Below are positions 12,970-20,155 of a stretch of 64,000 bases of DNA, piece by piece. This DNA is from a virus: positions 42,658 through 106,657 of the IMG/VR virus record IMGVR_UViG_3300022594_000235; one strand, 5' to 3'. The notes below the pieces were generated by a model that saw nothing but the letters and a program-made list of their open reading frames with translations, was not told where the DNA came from and did not search any database. The position numbers were made by a program, and so were the translations under genes. Every line of letters starts with the position of its first letter. The stretch's first letter is position 1.

Positions 12970-13977
12970 TTACTGTCTAAGTCCGAGTCCTGCAAGTAAT
13001 GATTGTGCCGAATTGATCTTCTTCTGCTCCTGCTGTCCTTGCTTAGTAGCACTCATAAAGCTAGTAGGCACACCGCCCTGTGTTTGGCCGAAAGGACTGT
13101 AGGTCTGTGCAGAACCTGCTCCTGGACTAGGCTTATTAGGGGCCTCTACAGCGGGGTTTCTTTGTGGCTGTGCCTGCTGTTGTTTGGCTACTGTCGCCGC
13201 TACATCAGCTAGGCTCTGCACTTGTACTCCGGGTGGTGCTTCTACGGGTATATAACCCCACGCCCCTAGCAGTACTGGATTACCATCTACACGGCGGTTC
13301 CACTTGCGCATAAAGTACTTGTCAGTCGCCTCACAGATCTTAAGCTGGTCAATCAAGTTGGCAAATACACTATCAATAAGCACAATAGTTTCCGCACCCT
13401 CAATAATCTTTAACCAGTCAAAGATACAGTCAGTTAGCTCAGTGATCTCTATACGCTCGACACCTGGTTCAATCCCACTAAGATCGATCTCATATTGCAC
13501 ATCACTAGCCTTACCCTGATATACCATGTAGCGGGGTTTTGTTACTACACGATCATAGAGTGCTTGCTCACGCACGGGGTCACGAGTAATACACTTGTCT
13601 AGTTCCCACTTCTTGGCAAATGCCACACCCGCGGCCGCATACTTGTACTGATCGAACTTCATCATGGCAAACAGGTCTGGGTCCGTACGTTCTGGCACAC
13701 TAGACAGATACTGATACAAGTATATGACGTCATCTTCCTCTGTGATGCCTACACTGGCCAACCTCTCTAGCGGGGTATTTAAAAAGAACTCACCTGTAGC
13801 ATCTACAGGAACCGCCATCCAATTAACCCAAGGTGCTACATCCTTAAAATGGCTAACAAAGTCCTCACAGATGGGCCAATAGATCTCATTGCCTTGATCC
13901 GCATAATGTTTCGCGATTGGTAAAGCGATAACAATATCACCAATACCTCTCGACTGTATAATACCTAACTTACTCAT
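12970..13977 (-). CDS. GT-B/GT9-like glycosyltransferase-type protein (335 aa)
   Basis: The N-terminus LGIIQSRGIGDIVIALPIAK is the first beta-alpha unit of GT9 (heptosyltransferase-like) enzymes, and the middle matches such a Rossmann half (GAETIVLIDSVFANLIDQL). The last about 80 residues are Gln/Pro/Gly-rich and disordered, unusual for a transferase. It may glycosylate a cell-surface or phage component. The start has AAGGGAT upstream. The specificity is unknown. Confidence 0.65.
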   Translation of the reverse strand: MSKLGIIQSRGIGDIVIALPIAKHYADQGNEIYWPICEDFVSHFKDVAPWVNWMAVPVDATGEFFLNTPLERLASVGITEEDDVIYLYQYLSSVPERTDPDLFAMMKFDQYKYAAAGVAFAKKWELDKCITRDPVREQALYDRVVTKPRYMVYQGKASDVQYEIDLSGIEPGVERIEITELTDCIFDWLKIIEGAETIVLIDSVFANLIDQLKICEATDKYFMRKWNRRVDGNPVLLGAWGYIPVEAPPGVQVQSLADVAATVAKQQQAQPQRNPAVEAPNKPSPGAGSAQTYSPFGQTQGGVPTSFMSATKQGQQEQKKINSAQSLLAGLGLRQ

Positions 13978-13989
13978 ATAATCCCTTTA

Positions 13990-14175
13990 TTAACTAAGCA
14001 GGGTAACTCCATAACAATGACCATACAGTTGTTCAGCAATAGCTCTAGCTTGTAGACTATCTCGAGCTTGAATAACCAAATGTGTATCACGATTGTCTAT
14101 GACCACCCATATGTCATAATTATGCACGGGCTCATCTCCTACTATAAAGGTTTGATTAATTTTACGATCTGACAT
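13990..14175 (-). CDS. unknown small protein (61 aa)
   Basis: MSDRKINQTFIVGDEPVHNY, then an alpha/beta stretch (LVIQARDSLQARAIAEQLYG). It starts 4 nt after the lipoprotein stop and shares its promoter. An in-frame extension into the lipoprotein gene is rejected. Function is unknown. Confidence 0.6.
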   Translation of the reverse strand: MSDRKINQTFIVGDEPVHNYDIWVVIDNRDTHLVIQARDSLQARAIAEQLYGHCYGVTLLS

Positions 14176-14179
14176 TATA

Positions 14180-14356
14180 CTAGCAATTCTCAGGACTACG
14201 ACTACAGTCACGACCACCTTGACCCCATGGAGTCGTGATCCACTGTACAGGTTCACTACCCGGAGTTCTTACAGTATACACACTAGAGCAACCTGAGCAG
14301 AGTAAGCACAAGAGCACAGTTAATACTATATAGGCAATCACAAAGTATCTCATCAT
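14180..14356 (-). CDS. small lipoprotein (58 aa)
   Basis: A hydrophobic signal (MMRYFVIAYIVLTVLLCLL) ends in a lipobox-like CSGC, with the lipidated Cys at about residue 24. A 35-residue mature part is rich in Ser, Pro and Gly. Size and layout would fit an outer-membrane spanin subunit, but no inner-membrane partner is evident beside it. The -10 box lies 6 nt before the first ATG, so the message may be leaderless. Confidence 0.6.
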   Translation of the reverse strand: MMRYFVIAYIVLTVLLCLLCSGCSSVYTVRTPGSEPVQWITTPWGQGGRDCSRSPENC

Positions 14357-14362
14357 GTAACT

Positions 14363-14391
14363 ATTATACAGCTTCCGTGTGGTTTTGTCAA
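14363..14391 (-). promoter_or_regulatory. sigma70 promoter abutting the start codon
   Basis: TTGACA-17-TATAAT. A start site 7 nt past the -10 falls on the ATG at 14356. Confidence 0.8.
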
Positions 14392-14398
14392 GAGTCAA

Positions 14399-14781
14399 TA
14401 GTTAGAACGGTGGGAAAATATGTGGCATTTTGACACAAAACACTCCCCAGAATAGGCCATTTTTGACACCTTTTGGGACAGTTTTGGCAAAAATATAGGT
14501 AAAAATATTTGGCGGGTGGTCTGGGTGACAGGCTATGCTAGAAATACTTTTTCTACTCTGCCTCCTCCACGCTGGCCCTTAAGCGTACTGCCTACGGAAT
14601 ACCAAAGTAAATTTCAACTGAATAACAAAGTAAATTTATATACCCAAATCACTTGTTCACAACTCCCTGACTGTAGTATTATTGTGTATACGTAGCAAGT
14701 GAGTAGCGAATCAAAAGCACTTATACACTGGCTACCAAATAGTTCTCATCGTGCCACGAGCAGGTGTTAAATATGTCTACT
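14399..14781. other. divergent non-coding region with repeated words
   Basis: About 380 bases without a gene, between divergent transcripts. It holds two copies of TTTTGACAC about 32 nt apart (14430-14475), two copies of (A/C)CAAAGTAAATTT 20 nt apart (14602-14640), A/T-rich tracts and a TTAAATAT late box at 14767. It could hold regulatory or replication-linked sites; no canonical origin is recognisable. Confidence 0.45.
14767..14774 (+). promoter_or_regulatory. T4-type late promoter box TTAAATAT
   Basis: TTAAATA followed by 8 nt and the ATG at 14782. It overlaps the alternative ATG at 14773. Confidence 0.45.
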
Positions 14782-16116
14782 ATGCGCAAAACAACACTAG
14801 ACACTATACCCAAGTTCAACAACACTGAGCACTTAAACCTTAAGCATCACTCTAGTACTCCGGATTACCCATTTCCAGAGTTTAGACATGACATATACGA
14901 TGATCATGTTACACGTAATATAGAGGGTAGTCATGTACCCAAAATGGAGAACATTCCTAAAGTACAGGCTGAATTCCATCCTATTAAGCAGTACAACTAT
15001 GCTTACCCAGAGTTGATTCCTACAGTAGGCACTAGTACGCTACACAAGCCTTGGAATCCTAACTATACTACACGTACAGCTGATGAAGTTATTGCACAAA
15101 TGAGCAAGAACTCTACCAAGTGGAGTATGCATACAGCTAACGAAGTATTTGGTAAGGGCGTTGGACCTATGTCATATACTATAGACATTAACAACACATT
15201 CTTCCTACGGGCCGCCAAACGAGTAGATGACGCTTGGGATGCTACCACTGTAACTAAGACTATTAAGAATAGTACTGCATTTCAGGGCAAGGCCAAACCC
15301 ATAGTTGATACACGCAAGTACATTACCAGCTATGGTACTAATAAACATACTACACAGGTTAACTTATCCGACATGATTGAATTTACACCTTCAACACCTA
15401 AAAAGCCATCACTAGATGCTGTACAAGAGCAAAAGTATGTAGTTAATACTCCTACTCCAGATTTAGGCGCTCGTCCAACTGATACAGGACGTCCTCCAAT
15501 GTTATTGCCCGCTTGTACTGCATGTGGGCATCAACACCCTAGTACTGTACAGTTAAAATGGATGAGCCGTGTATGGGCGGCATTAGATGGGTTCTTAACT
15601 CCAGCAGAGTGTGATAGTCTACAGGCCCTAGCTAGTGATATTGCACCCGCTAAAATCAGTACTCAAATAGAGGGATTTGTTGATCCTAATCTACGCACTA
15701 GCGACATAGGTTGGATTAACGGTAATGCCGATAGTGGTTGGTTATTCCGCAGATTATGGGAAGCTATTGGTGAAGCTAATAACCAAATGTTCCACTATGA
15801 TATACAGTTTCTAGAACCCTTGCAGTATACGATCTATCGTGCTGAGCAACAGGGTTTTTACGATAAGCACTATGATTGGGGAGCAGGTGATAGCGGTATG
15901 CGTAAACTATCCTTTAGCATACAGTTGTCGGATGACGTCGAGTACTCGGGCGGGGATGTTGTGCTTTATACTGGCGACAAGGGTGGCATCAGTATTCCTC
16001 GAACTAAAGGCACTATTACTGTATTCCCTAGCTGGATGATGCATGAAGTTACTCCGGTTACGCAGGGTGTTCGCAAGAGTCTAGTAGGATGGTTCCAGGG
16101 CCCTGTGCATTTTTAA
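14782..16116 (+). CDS. 2OG-Fe(II) prolyl-hydroxylase-like protein with long N-terminal region (444 aa)
   Basis: The C-terminal about 180 residues form a P4H-type domain: HYD (H363/D365), distal His421 (SWMMHEVTP) and Arg431 for 2-oxoglutarate. The N-terminal about 240 residues are unlike any enzyme I know, Thr/Asn/Lys/Tyr-rich with many PxF and PEL words, followed by a CxxC (ACTACGHQH). The fusion suggests a structural or targeting part attached to the hydroxylase. In-frame starts at 14764 (GTG) and 14773 (ATG) are alternatives; 14782 fits the late box spacing. Confidence 0.75.
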   Translation: MRKTTLDTIPKFNNTEHLNLKHHSSTPDYPFPEFRHDIYDDHVTRNIEGSHVPKMENIPKVQAEFHPIKQYNYAYPELIPTVGTSTLHKPWNPNYTTRTADEVIAQMSKNSTKWSMHTANEVFGKGVGPMSYTIDINNTFFLRAAKRVDDAWDATTVTKTIKNSTAFQGKAKPIVDTRKYITSYGTNKHTTQVNLSDMIEFTPSTPKKPSLDAVQEQKYVVNTPTPDLGARPTDTGRPPMLLPACTACGHQHPSTVQLKWMSRVWAALDGFLTPAECDSLQALASDIAPAKISTQIEGFVDPNLRTSDIGWINGNADSGWLFRRLWEAIGEANNQMFHYDIQFLEPLQYTIYRAEQQGFYDKHYDWGAGDSGMRKLSFSIQLSDDVEYSGGDVVLYTGDKGGISIPRTKGTITVFPSWMMHEVTPVTQGVRKSLVGWFQGPVHF

Positions 16117-16141
16117 ACTCTAACTTAGACTTAGTATAAAC

Positions 16142-16170
16142 AAGCCCGGTGTAATAGCTGGGCTTTCTCT
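16142..16170 (+). terminator. rho-independent terminator
   Basis: AAGCCC...GGGCTT followed by TCTCTT, 25 nt past the stop of the hydroxylase gene. Confidence 0.7.
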
Positions 16171-16214
16171 TATGAGCAAAAAATTTGCTAGCCGACGCTT
16201 CGCGTAAGTGAGTT

Positions 16215-16222
16215 GTAAATAC
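16215..16222 (+). promoter_or_regulatory. T4-type late promoter box GTAAATAC
   Basis: GTAAATA-CGGGT-ATG: five bases between box and start codon, giving a predicted +1 on the ATG at 16227. Confidence 0.6.
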
Positions 16223-16226
16223 GGGT

Positions 16227-16454
16227 ATGGAAAAACCATATTACTACACAGTTCACAAGTTTTCAGTAGACTTTAGGGCTCCCGTAGAGGAGATATGGGC
16301 AGAAGCACAAGCTCATGATGTGGGTATTAGTGTTGTGGGTGATCGCTATAGGTTTACTATAAGCGAAGAGCATTCAGGCTCGTATATAACGCTGTTTTTA
16401 CTACGTTGGGGTGACTATATAGTCAAACGTGAACAGGAACGGTGGATCAAGTAG
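16227..16454 (+). CDS. unknown protein (75 aa)
   Basis: MEKPYYYTVHKFSVDFRAPV; aromatic and charged, probably a compact alpha/beta domain. There is no Shine-Dalgarno sequence, and it starts 5 nt after a late box. Its tail overlaps the convergent oxygenase gene by 8 nt. No family is recognised. Confidence 0.6.
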   Translation: MEKPYYYTVHKFSVDFRAPVEEIWAEAQAHDVGISVVGDRYRFTISEEHSGSYITLFLLRWGDYIVKREQERWIK

Positions 16455-17037
16455 ACTGTATCAGTGAACTGTTTTGAAAGTACTGTAGAGTTAGTCGTTC
16501 GCCGGCCCATACAGGTGTTACTTGATGTAACAAGAAGCTGGGGAATATTATGAGTGTGTTAGACTTATTTTCCACTGTTTCCACTGCTGAGTGGGGCTCT
16601 GTAGGGCTTTCACTAAATTGAAATAGGCCACCCTCGTCCGCTGATTTGATCACTAGGTTATAGGTCAAGTATGGAGTACGATCTCTATGCCATTGATAGT
16701 AGTCGCCCTGTTCATACTTGGAATATAAGAAACTGCCCTCATCAATAGTAGCGTGTGCTTTGAACAAGTAATCGTTCATATCTAGTAGGGCCTTGCGTAT
16801 GGGCTGTCCCCAAGCCCTATCACGAAACTCAAGGGCTAGATCATTAGGAGCACCTAGCCATGCGTTTTTGTTCTTTTTGTGTGGGCTTACTAGGGTCCTA
16901 TTACTAGGGCTAACAACATCACCCTCACTGAGAGGCATACGGGCTAGCGTTGTAGCCCAACGAGCCAGCGTAGCCTCATCTAAGAAGTCGTGGACTTCTA
17001 TATACTTGATGGGATTAGAGTGTAGCTCTACCAACAT
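16447..17037 (-). CDS. 2OG-Fe(II) oxygenase (196 aa)
   Basis: A P4Hc-type jelly roll: HRD at H117/D119 (YYQWHRDRTPY), H171 (FLLHQVTPV) and Arg181. All cofactor residues are present. The distal HxVTPV motif resembles the hydroxylase at 14782. The start overlaps the upstream coiled-coil gene by 23 nt. It is probably in one transcript with 17015-18070. The substrate may be a protein or a sugar; it is undetermined. Confidence 0.8.
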   Translation of the reverse strand: MLVELHSNPIKYIEVHDFLDEATLARWATTLARMPLSEGDVVSPSNRTLVSPHKKNKNAWLGAPNDLALEFRDRAWGQPIRKALLDMNDYLFKAHATIDEGSFLYSKYEQGDYYQWHRDRTPYLTYNLVIKSADEGGLFQFSESPTEPHSAVETVENKSNTLIIFPSFLLHQVTPVWAGERLTLQYFQNSSLIQST

Positions 17038-17245
17038 CGGGTCTGATCTTTACAGCATTGTCAATACGGCTTTCCAGCATTTTGATCTGCTGTTCAATGC
17101 GGCCCTGTGCGTCTTTGTACAGAGCAATCTTGCTGTCATCGGGGGCTAGCTCGTTTGATTCACGTGCCAGCTCCTTGGTGATCTTTTCGTGTTTGTTCTT
17201 GAGTAGCAGAACGTGATGTTTGAGTTTTTGTAGTCCTGAGGCCAT
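17015..17245 (-). CDS. coiled-coil protein, DUF465-like (76 aa)
   Basis: Heptad-like helices (LKHHVLLLKNKHEKITKELA, then DAQGRIEQQIKMLESRI) match the short two-helix hairpin pattern of DUF465/YdcH proteins. A strong AAGGAGAGGGT ribosome site precedes the ATG at 17245. It lies between a glycosyltransferase-like and an oxygenase gene. Its role is unknown. Confidence 0.6.
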   Translation of the reverse strand: MASGLQKLKHHVLLLKNKHEKITKELARESNELAPDDSKIALYKDAQGRIEQQIKMLESRIDNAVKIRPDVGRATL

Positions 17246-17254
17246 ACCCTCTCC

Positions 17255-18070
17255 TTAAAATGCGGAATTGTTCATACGCTCGGCCATTAGCCAAGGATCA
17301 TTCCACGTGTCAACGTTTTCAATCTTTTGTACAGCATAAGGCTTGTTGCAGGCCTGGGCCACAGCAATACCCCACCCTGGTGTGCCGATTGTTTGTTGTG
17401 CGCCTGATACCCATGTAGCTAGGGTCCATACGCTGTCTGTAATAACTGTATCACAGGTAATACCTGATGCTTCGACGAAACTGTTATATTCCTCTTGGGT
17501 ACCTACGAACGTGGCGATCTTGTCGATGTTCTGTAGCTTCCACTGTGGGAACTGTGTGCTTTCTTGCCAATTGCCACCGCATAGTACGATGGCCTTACCC
17601 ATTGGACGTCCTACGTTAGCAGGAATGTCCAGCCAGCTTTTAAATCTACAGCTTTGCCACTGGGTCCAATGTATCTTCAGTACTTTACCAAAGCGGTCCA
17701 TTGGGTGCATGTTAAATGTGTTGTCTTTGTCACGGGTATAGTCAATCTTATCCAGGTCGTGTGTTACGATCTCGCCAGTCCATGGCTCGACGCTTTTAAT
17801 CCACTTTTGATTCTGGGTAAGTTCACGGATGATGTCTAGGTCCTGCTCATCTAAGCGGCCACGCCATTCATTGCGAACTCCTACTCCGTTATAGTACAGG
17901 CCCTTGGCATTAAGAAATCCAAGTCCTACTCGTAAATGGCCACCACCCATAGCACGTACCCAGGCCAAGCTCTGGATAACTTCTAAGGGGGTACCTGAAA
18001 TTTTAAATGTATTGGTATCTGAATAGATATCTCTAAAGTGCGGGTTGGTTGTGTATTTGAATTGTTCCAT
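17255..18070 (-). CDS. GT-B-like glycosyltransferase-type protein (271 aa)
   Basis: The C-terminal half fits the nucleotide-binding domain of GT9-like enzymes: VGTQEEYNSF, then WVSGAQQTIGTPGWGIAVAQACNKPY, where an enzyme of this kind shows GxDSGxxHLAxAxxKP. The N-terminal half (LAWVRAMGGGHLRVGLGFL) is divergent. It shares this fold, loosely, with the gene at 12970. The late box sits exactly 5 nt before the ATG. Confidence 0.6.
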   Translation of the reverse strand: MEQFKYTTNPHFRDIYSDTNTFKISGTPLEVIQSLAWVRAMGGGHLRVGLGFLNAKGLYYNGVGVRNEWRGRLDEQDLDIIRELTQNQKWIKSVEPWTGEIVTHDLDKIDYTRDKDNTFNMHPMDRFGKVLKIHWTQWQSCRFKSWLDIPANVGRPMGKAIVLCGGNWQESTQFPQWKLQNIDKIATFVGTQEEYNSFVEASGITCDTVITDSVWTLATWVSGAQQTIGTPGWGIAVAQACNKPYAVQKIENVDTWNDPWLMAERMNNSAF

Positions 18071-18074
18071 ATGG

Positions 18075-18082
18075 GTATTTAC
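18075..18082 (-). promoter_or_regulatory. T4-type late promoter box GTAAATAC
   Basis: The minus strand reads GTAAATA-CCCAT-ATG, with predicted +1 on the start codon at 18070. The same bases form the -35 of a possible plus-strand promoter. Confidence 0.6.
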
Positions 18083-18106
18083 GGCTCCGTCAGTTTGTGT
18101 TATACT
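18078..18106 (+). promoter_or_regulatory. possible sigma70 promoter
   Basis: TTTACG-17-TATACT upstream of the gene at 18150. Confidence 0.45.
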
Positions 18107-18149
18107 AGTCTTGAGTATAACATAATTACTATAAAGGAGTCAATAGACA

Positions 18150-18350
18150 ATGTTAAAACCAAATAAAACTTTCAAGCTCGCTAAACAAAGCAAACGATTC
18201 ATGGCAACATTTATCGATCCTGTACAGCGCAATGCTTACAAGAACGCCATGATCCAAGCGCAACTACAAAGCGAAATTGTACCAAAGCGTGAAGCTAAGA
18301 AACCACGTGGTAATTATCCAGATACTCAAACAGATAGCTCTGTAGAATAA
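18150..18350 (+). CDS. small basic protein (66 aa)
   Basis: MLKPNKTFKLAKQSKRFMAT; Lys/Arg-rich helix with a disordered polar tail (AKKPRGNYPDTQTDSSVE). AAGGAG lies 12 nt upstream of the ATG. A terminator follows, so it is a single-gene unit. It may bind nucleic acid, by charge only. Confidence 0.65.
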   Translation: MLKPNKTFKLAKQSKRFMATFIDPVQRNAYKNAMIQAQLQSEIVPKREAKKPRGNYPDTQTDSSVE

Positions 18351-18370
18351 AACCCTATATAATCAGCAAA

Positions 18371-18395
18371 ACGGGCCGTTTTAGGCCTGTTTTTG
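18371..18395 (+). terminator. rho-independent terminator
   Basis: ACGGGCC-GTTTTA-GGCCTGT followed by TTTTTG. Confidence 0.85.
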
Positions 18396-18495
18396 TTTCA
18401 TATGGATCATATGAGCTAACTAAAACTACGATCTTTACATTATTAAAGGATTAACACACAGACAGTAGTAATTAAACAATAAGGAGGACAGCGAT

Positions 18496-19203
18496 ATGTC
18501 TAAAATACACAGAGCATTAACTGTGCTATTAGCATTAGCGGCCCTGACTGTAATGGCACCCAGTCAAGCCGAGACCCCGACTAAAGAGGGTCAACAATAT
18601 GTATTAGCTTATAACATCTATGATGATGCTACTAGCAAAATACAATCAACAGTGGATACGATTATGTCACCAATCGTTAATCCCAAAGAACTAGCTTGTC
18701 TAGCCCGCAACATATTTTTTGAAGCAGGCAACGAATCCGAAGAAGGCAAGGTAGCTGTAGGGTTAGTAACTATCAACCGTACTCAGGATGGACGCTTTGC
18801 GAAAACCATCTGTGGTGTAGTTGAACAGAAGCTGACTCGCGATATTCCCAAGAATCAAATAGTCAAAGTTGAAAAGACCAATTGGATTGGGCAAAAGAGG
18901 GTAGAGACAGAACAACATACTGTCTGGAGCAAACTTAGTATCTGCCAGTTCAGCTGGCGTTGTATGTTTGTTAAGAACCCTAAGAGTACAGATGAACGCT
19001 GGGTAGAAAGCCAACGTATTGCACAGGAACTGTTAGCTAATGACATGACCTACAGTGATTGGCGTACCAAGTATTCTAGTGCTTTATACTTCCATGCCAC
19101 TGGCATTAGACCATCCTGGGCCAAACAAAAAGAATGGCTGGGTCGTGTAGGTGGACATTTCTTTTACGCAGATAAGGAAGATGCTCGTTACGCTAAATAC
19201 TAG
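18496..19203 (+). CDS. secreted cell wall hydrolase, SleB-like (235 aa)
   Basis: A Sec signal peptide (residues 1-26, ALTVLLALAALTVMAPSQA with cleavage after SQA) precedes a SleB/Hydrolase_2 domain: ARNIFFEAGNESEEGKVAVG with the catalytic Glu, VTINRT and, after an insertion of about 40 residues, CQFSW. It should act on peptidoglycan from the periplasm. A strong AAGGAGGACAG site precedes it. The signal-anchor paralogue at 8085 is under early control, so the two probably act at different stages. Confidence 0.85.
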   Translation: MSKIHRALTVLLALAALTVMAPSQAETPTKEGQQYVLAYNIYDDATSKIQSTVDTIMSPIVNPKELACLARNIFFEAGNESEEGKVAVGLVTINRTQDGRFAKTICGVVEQKLTRDIPKNQIVKVEKTNWIGQKRVETEQHTVWSKLSICQFSWRCMFVKNPKSTDERWVESQRIAQELLANDMTYSDWRTKYSSALYFHATGIRPSWAKQKEWLGRVGGHFFYADKEDARYAKY

Positions 19204-19204
19204 T

Positions 19205-19459
19205 ATGCGAGCAACAGAATTTATCACTGAAAAGAAACTCAAAGCCCCCACTCGTAGCCAATGCTCGGTGGGGCACTCACGTTTGAGTAATGTACGTTAC
19301 AGCCAATGTGTCAGCAGAGGTTACATTGCACACGATTCAGATCACACAGATGGATCTGGTACACAAGGTAAGAAAGGTAGTGGTAAGCCTTTACGTGGTA
19401 AGAAAGTTAAAACAGCTCCAAATGGCCCCGTTCGTAACTACGGCGGCGATCATAGTTAA
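19205..19459 (+). CDS. basic low-complexity protein (84 aa)
   Basis: MRATEFITEKKLKAPTRSQC, then Gly/Lys/Ser-rich sequence (GTQGKKGSGKPLRGKKVK). The ATG lies 1 nt past the hydrolase stop. The MRxxEFITE opening is common among short phage proteins of T4-like aquatic viruses, in my recollection. Tail overlap of 4 nt with the convergent IscA-like gene. Function is unknown. Confidence 0.55.
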   Translation: MRATEFITEKKLKAPTRSQCSVGHSRLSNVRYSQCVSRGYIAHDSDHTDGSGTQGKKGSGKPLRGKKVKTAPNGPVRNYGGDHS

Positions 19460-19782
19460 ACTCTAAAACTTTCCCCGCATCCACATCGATCACGCTCGTT
19501 AGGATTTTGAAATTCAAATCCTTCATTAAGTCCGTTGCGAACCCAATCTATAGTCATACCGTCCATATAGGCAAGACTCTTGGCATCTACTAGCACACAA
19601 AAGTCAGGCTGTGCAAAATTGGTAATACCGGCTTCTCCCTTGTACTCGTCTACATACTCTAGTGTATAAGCCAATCCAGAACATCCTGTAGTCTTGACAC
19701 CCAATTGGATACCTACACCTTTACCACGTTTGGTTAACAGGTTCTTTATTTTTTTGGTAGCTTGCTCTGTAATTGTAATCAT
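19456..19782 (-). CDS. A-type Fe-S carrier, IscA-like (108 aa)
   Basis: All three cluster-ligand cysteines are present: C34 (TTGCSGLAY) and C100/C102 (DRCGCGESF). The length is canonical. A-type carriers pass [2Fe-2S] or [4Fe-4S] clusters to client enzymes. Its presence near nine radical SAM genes and an IscU gene suggests a phage-supplied cluster delivery route. It is transcribed leftward from a late box placed 5 nt before the ATG. Confidence 0.9.
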   Translation of the reverse strand: MITITEQATKKIKNLLTKRGKGVGIQLGVKTTGCSGLAYTLEYVDEYKGEAGITNFAQPDFCVLVDAKSLAYMDGMTIDWVRNGLNEGFEFQNPNERDRCGCGESFRV

Positions 19783-19787
19783 GTTAT

Positions 19788-19795
19788 TATTTACG
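19788..19795 (-). promoter_or_regulatory. T4-type late promoter box CGTAAATA
   Basis: The minus strand reads CGTAAATA-ATAAC-ATG; predicted +1 on the ATG at 19782. It is back-to-back with a plus-strand box. Confidence 0.6.
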
Positions 19796-19796
19796 T

Positions 19797-19804
19797 GTAA
19801 ATAT
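19797..19804 (+). promoter_or_regulatory. T4-type late promoter box GTAAATAT
   Basis: 31 nt upstream of the ATG at 19835, which has a GGAG site in the leader. Confidence 0.5.
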
Positions 19805-19834
19805 GACTATTATTATAGCATCTGGAGAAGTACT

Positions 19835-20155
19835 ATGAAAAAACTTTTGGCAACATTTATTCTATGTGCTGGCATGGGTAGCTGTGCAGTAGCACACGCC
19901 GATGGCTGGCGTCACGGAGGCGGTCACTATGTTTATCGGCCTAACTATGGTTGGGTAGCTCCTATAGTAGTTGGCGGCATAATTGGGTATGAGATTAATC
20001 GAGCCCAACAGCAACCTAATGTCGTTGTTGTACAGCCTCAACCAGTATACCCTCCTCCATCACCTCCTTATTGGCCACAGCCAGCAGACTATCATTGGGA
20101 AGCTATCCTAGATGCTAACTGTAACTGCTATAGAACTGTATTGGTACACAACTAA
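19835..20155 (+). CDS. small exported protein (106 aa)
   Basis: Signal peptide MKKLLATFILCAGMGSCAVAHA, then Gly/His/Tyr-rich sequence, a glycine-rich hydrophobic stretch (VAPIVVGGIIGYEI), a Pro/Gln-rich linker and a cysteine pair (DANCNCYRT). It probably sits in the periplasm or envelope. Its stop overlaps the next start (AATGA). No function is known. Confidence 0.65.
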   Translation: MKKLLATFILCAGMGSCAVAHADGWRHGGGHYVYRPNYGWVAPIVVGGIIGYEINRAQQQPNVVVVQPQPVYPPPSPPYWPQPADYHWEAILDANCNCYRTVLVHN

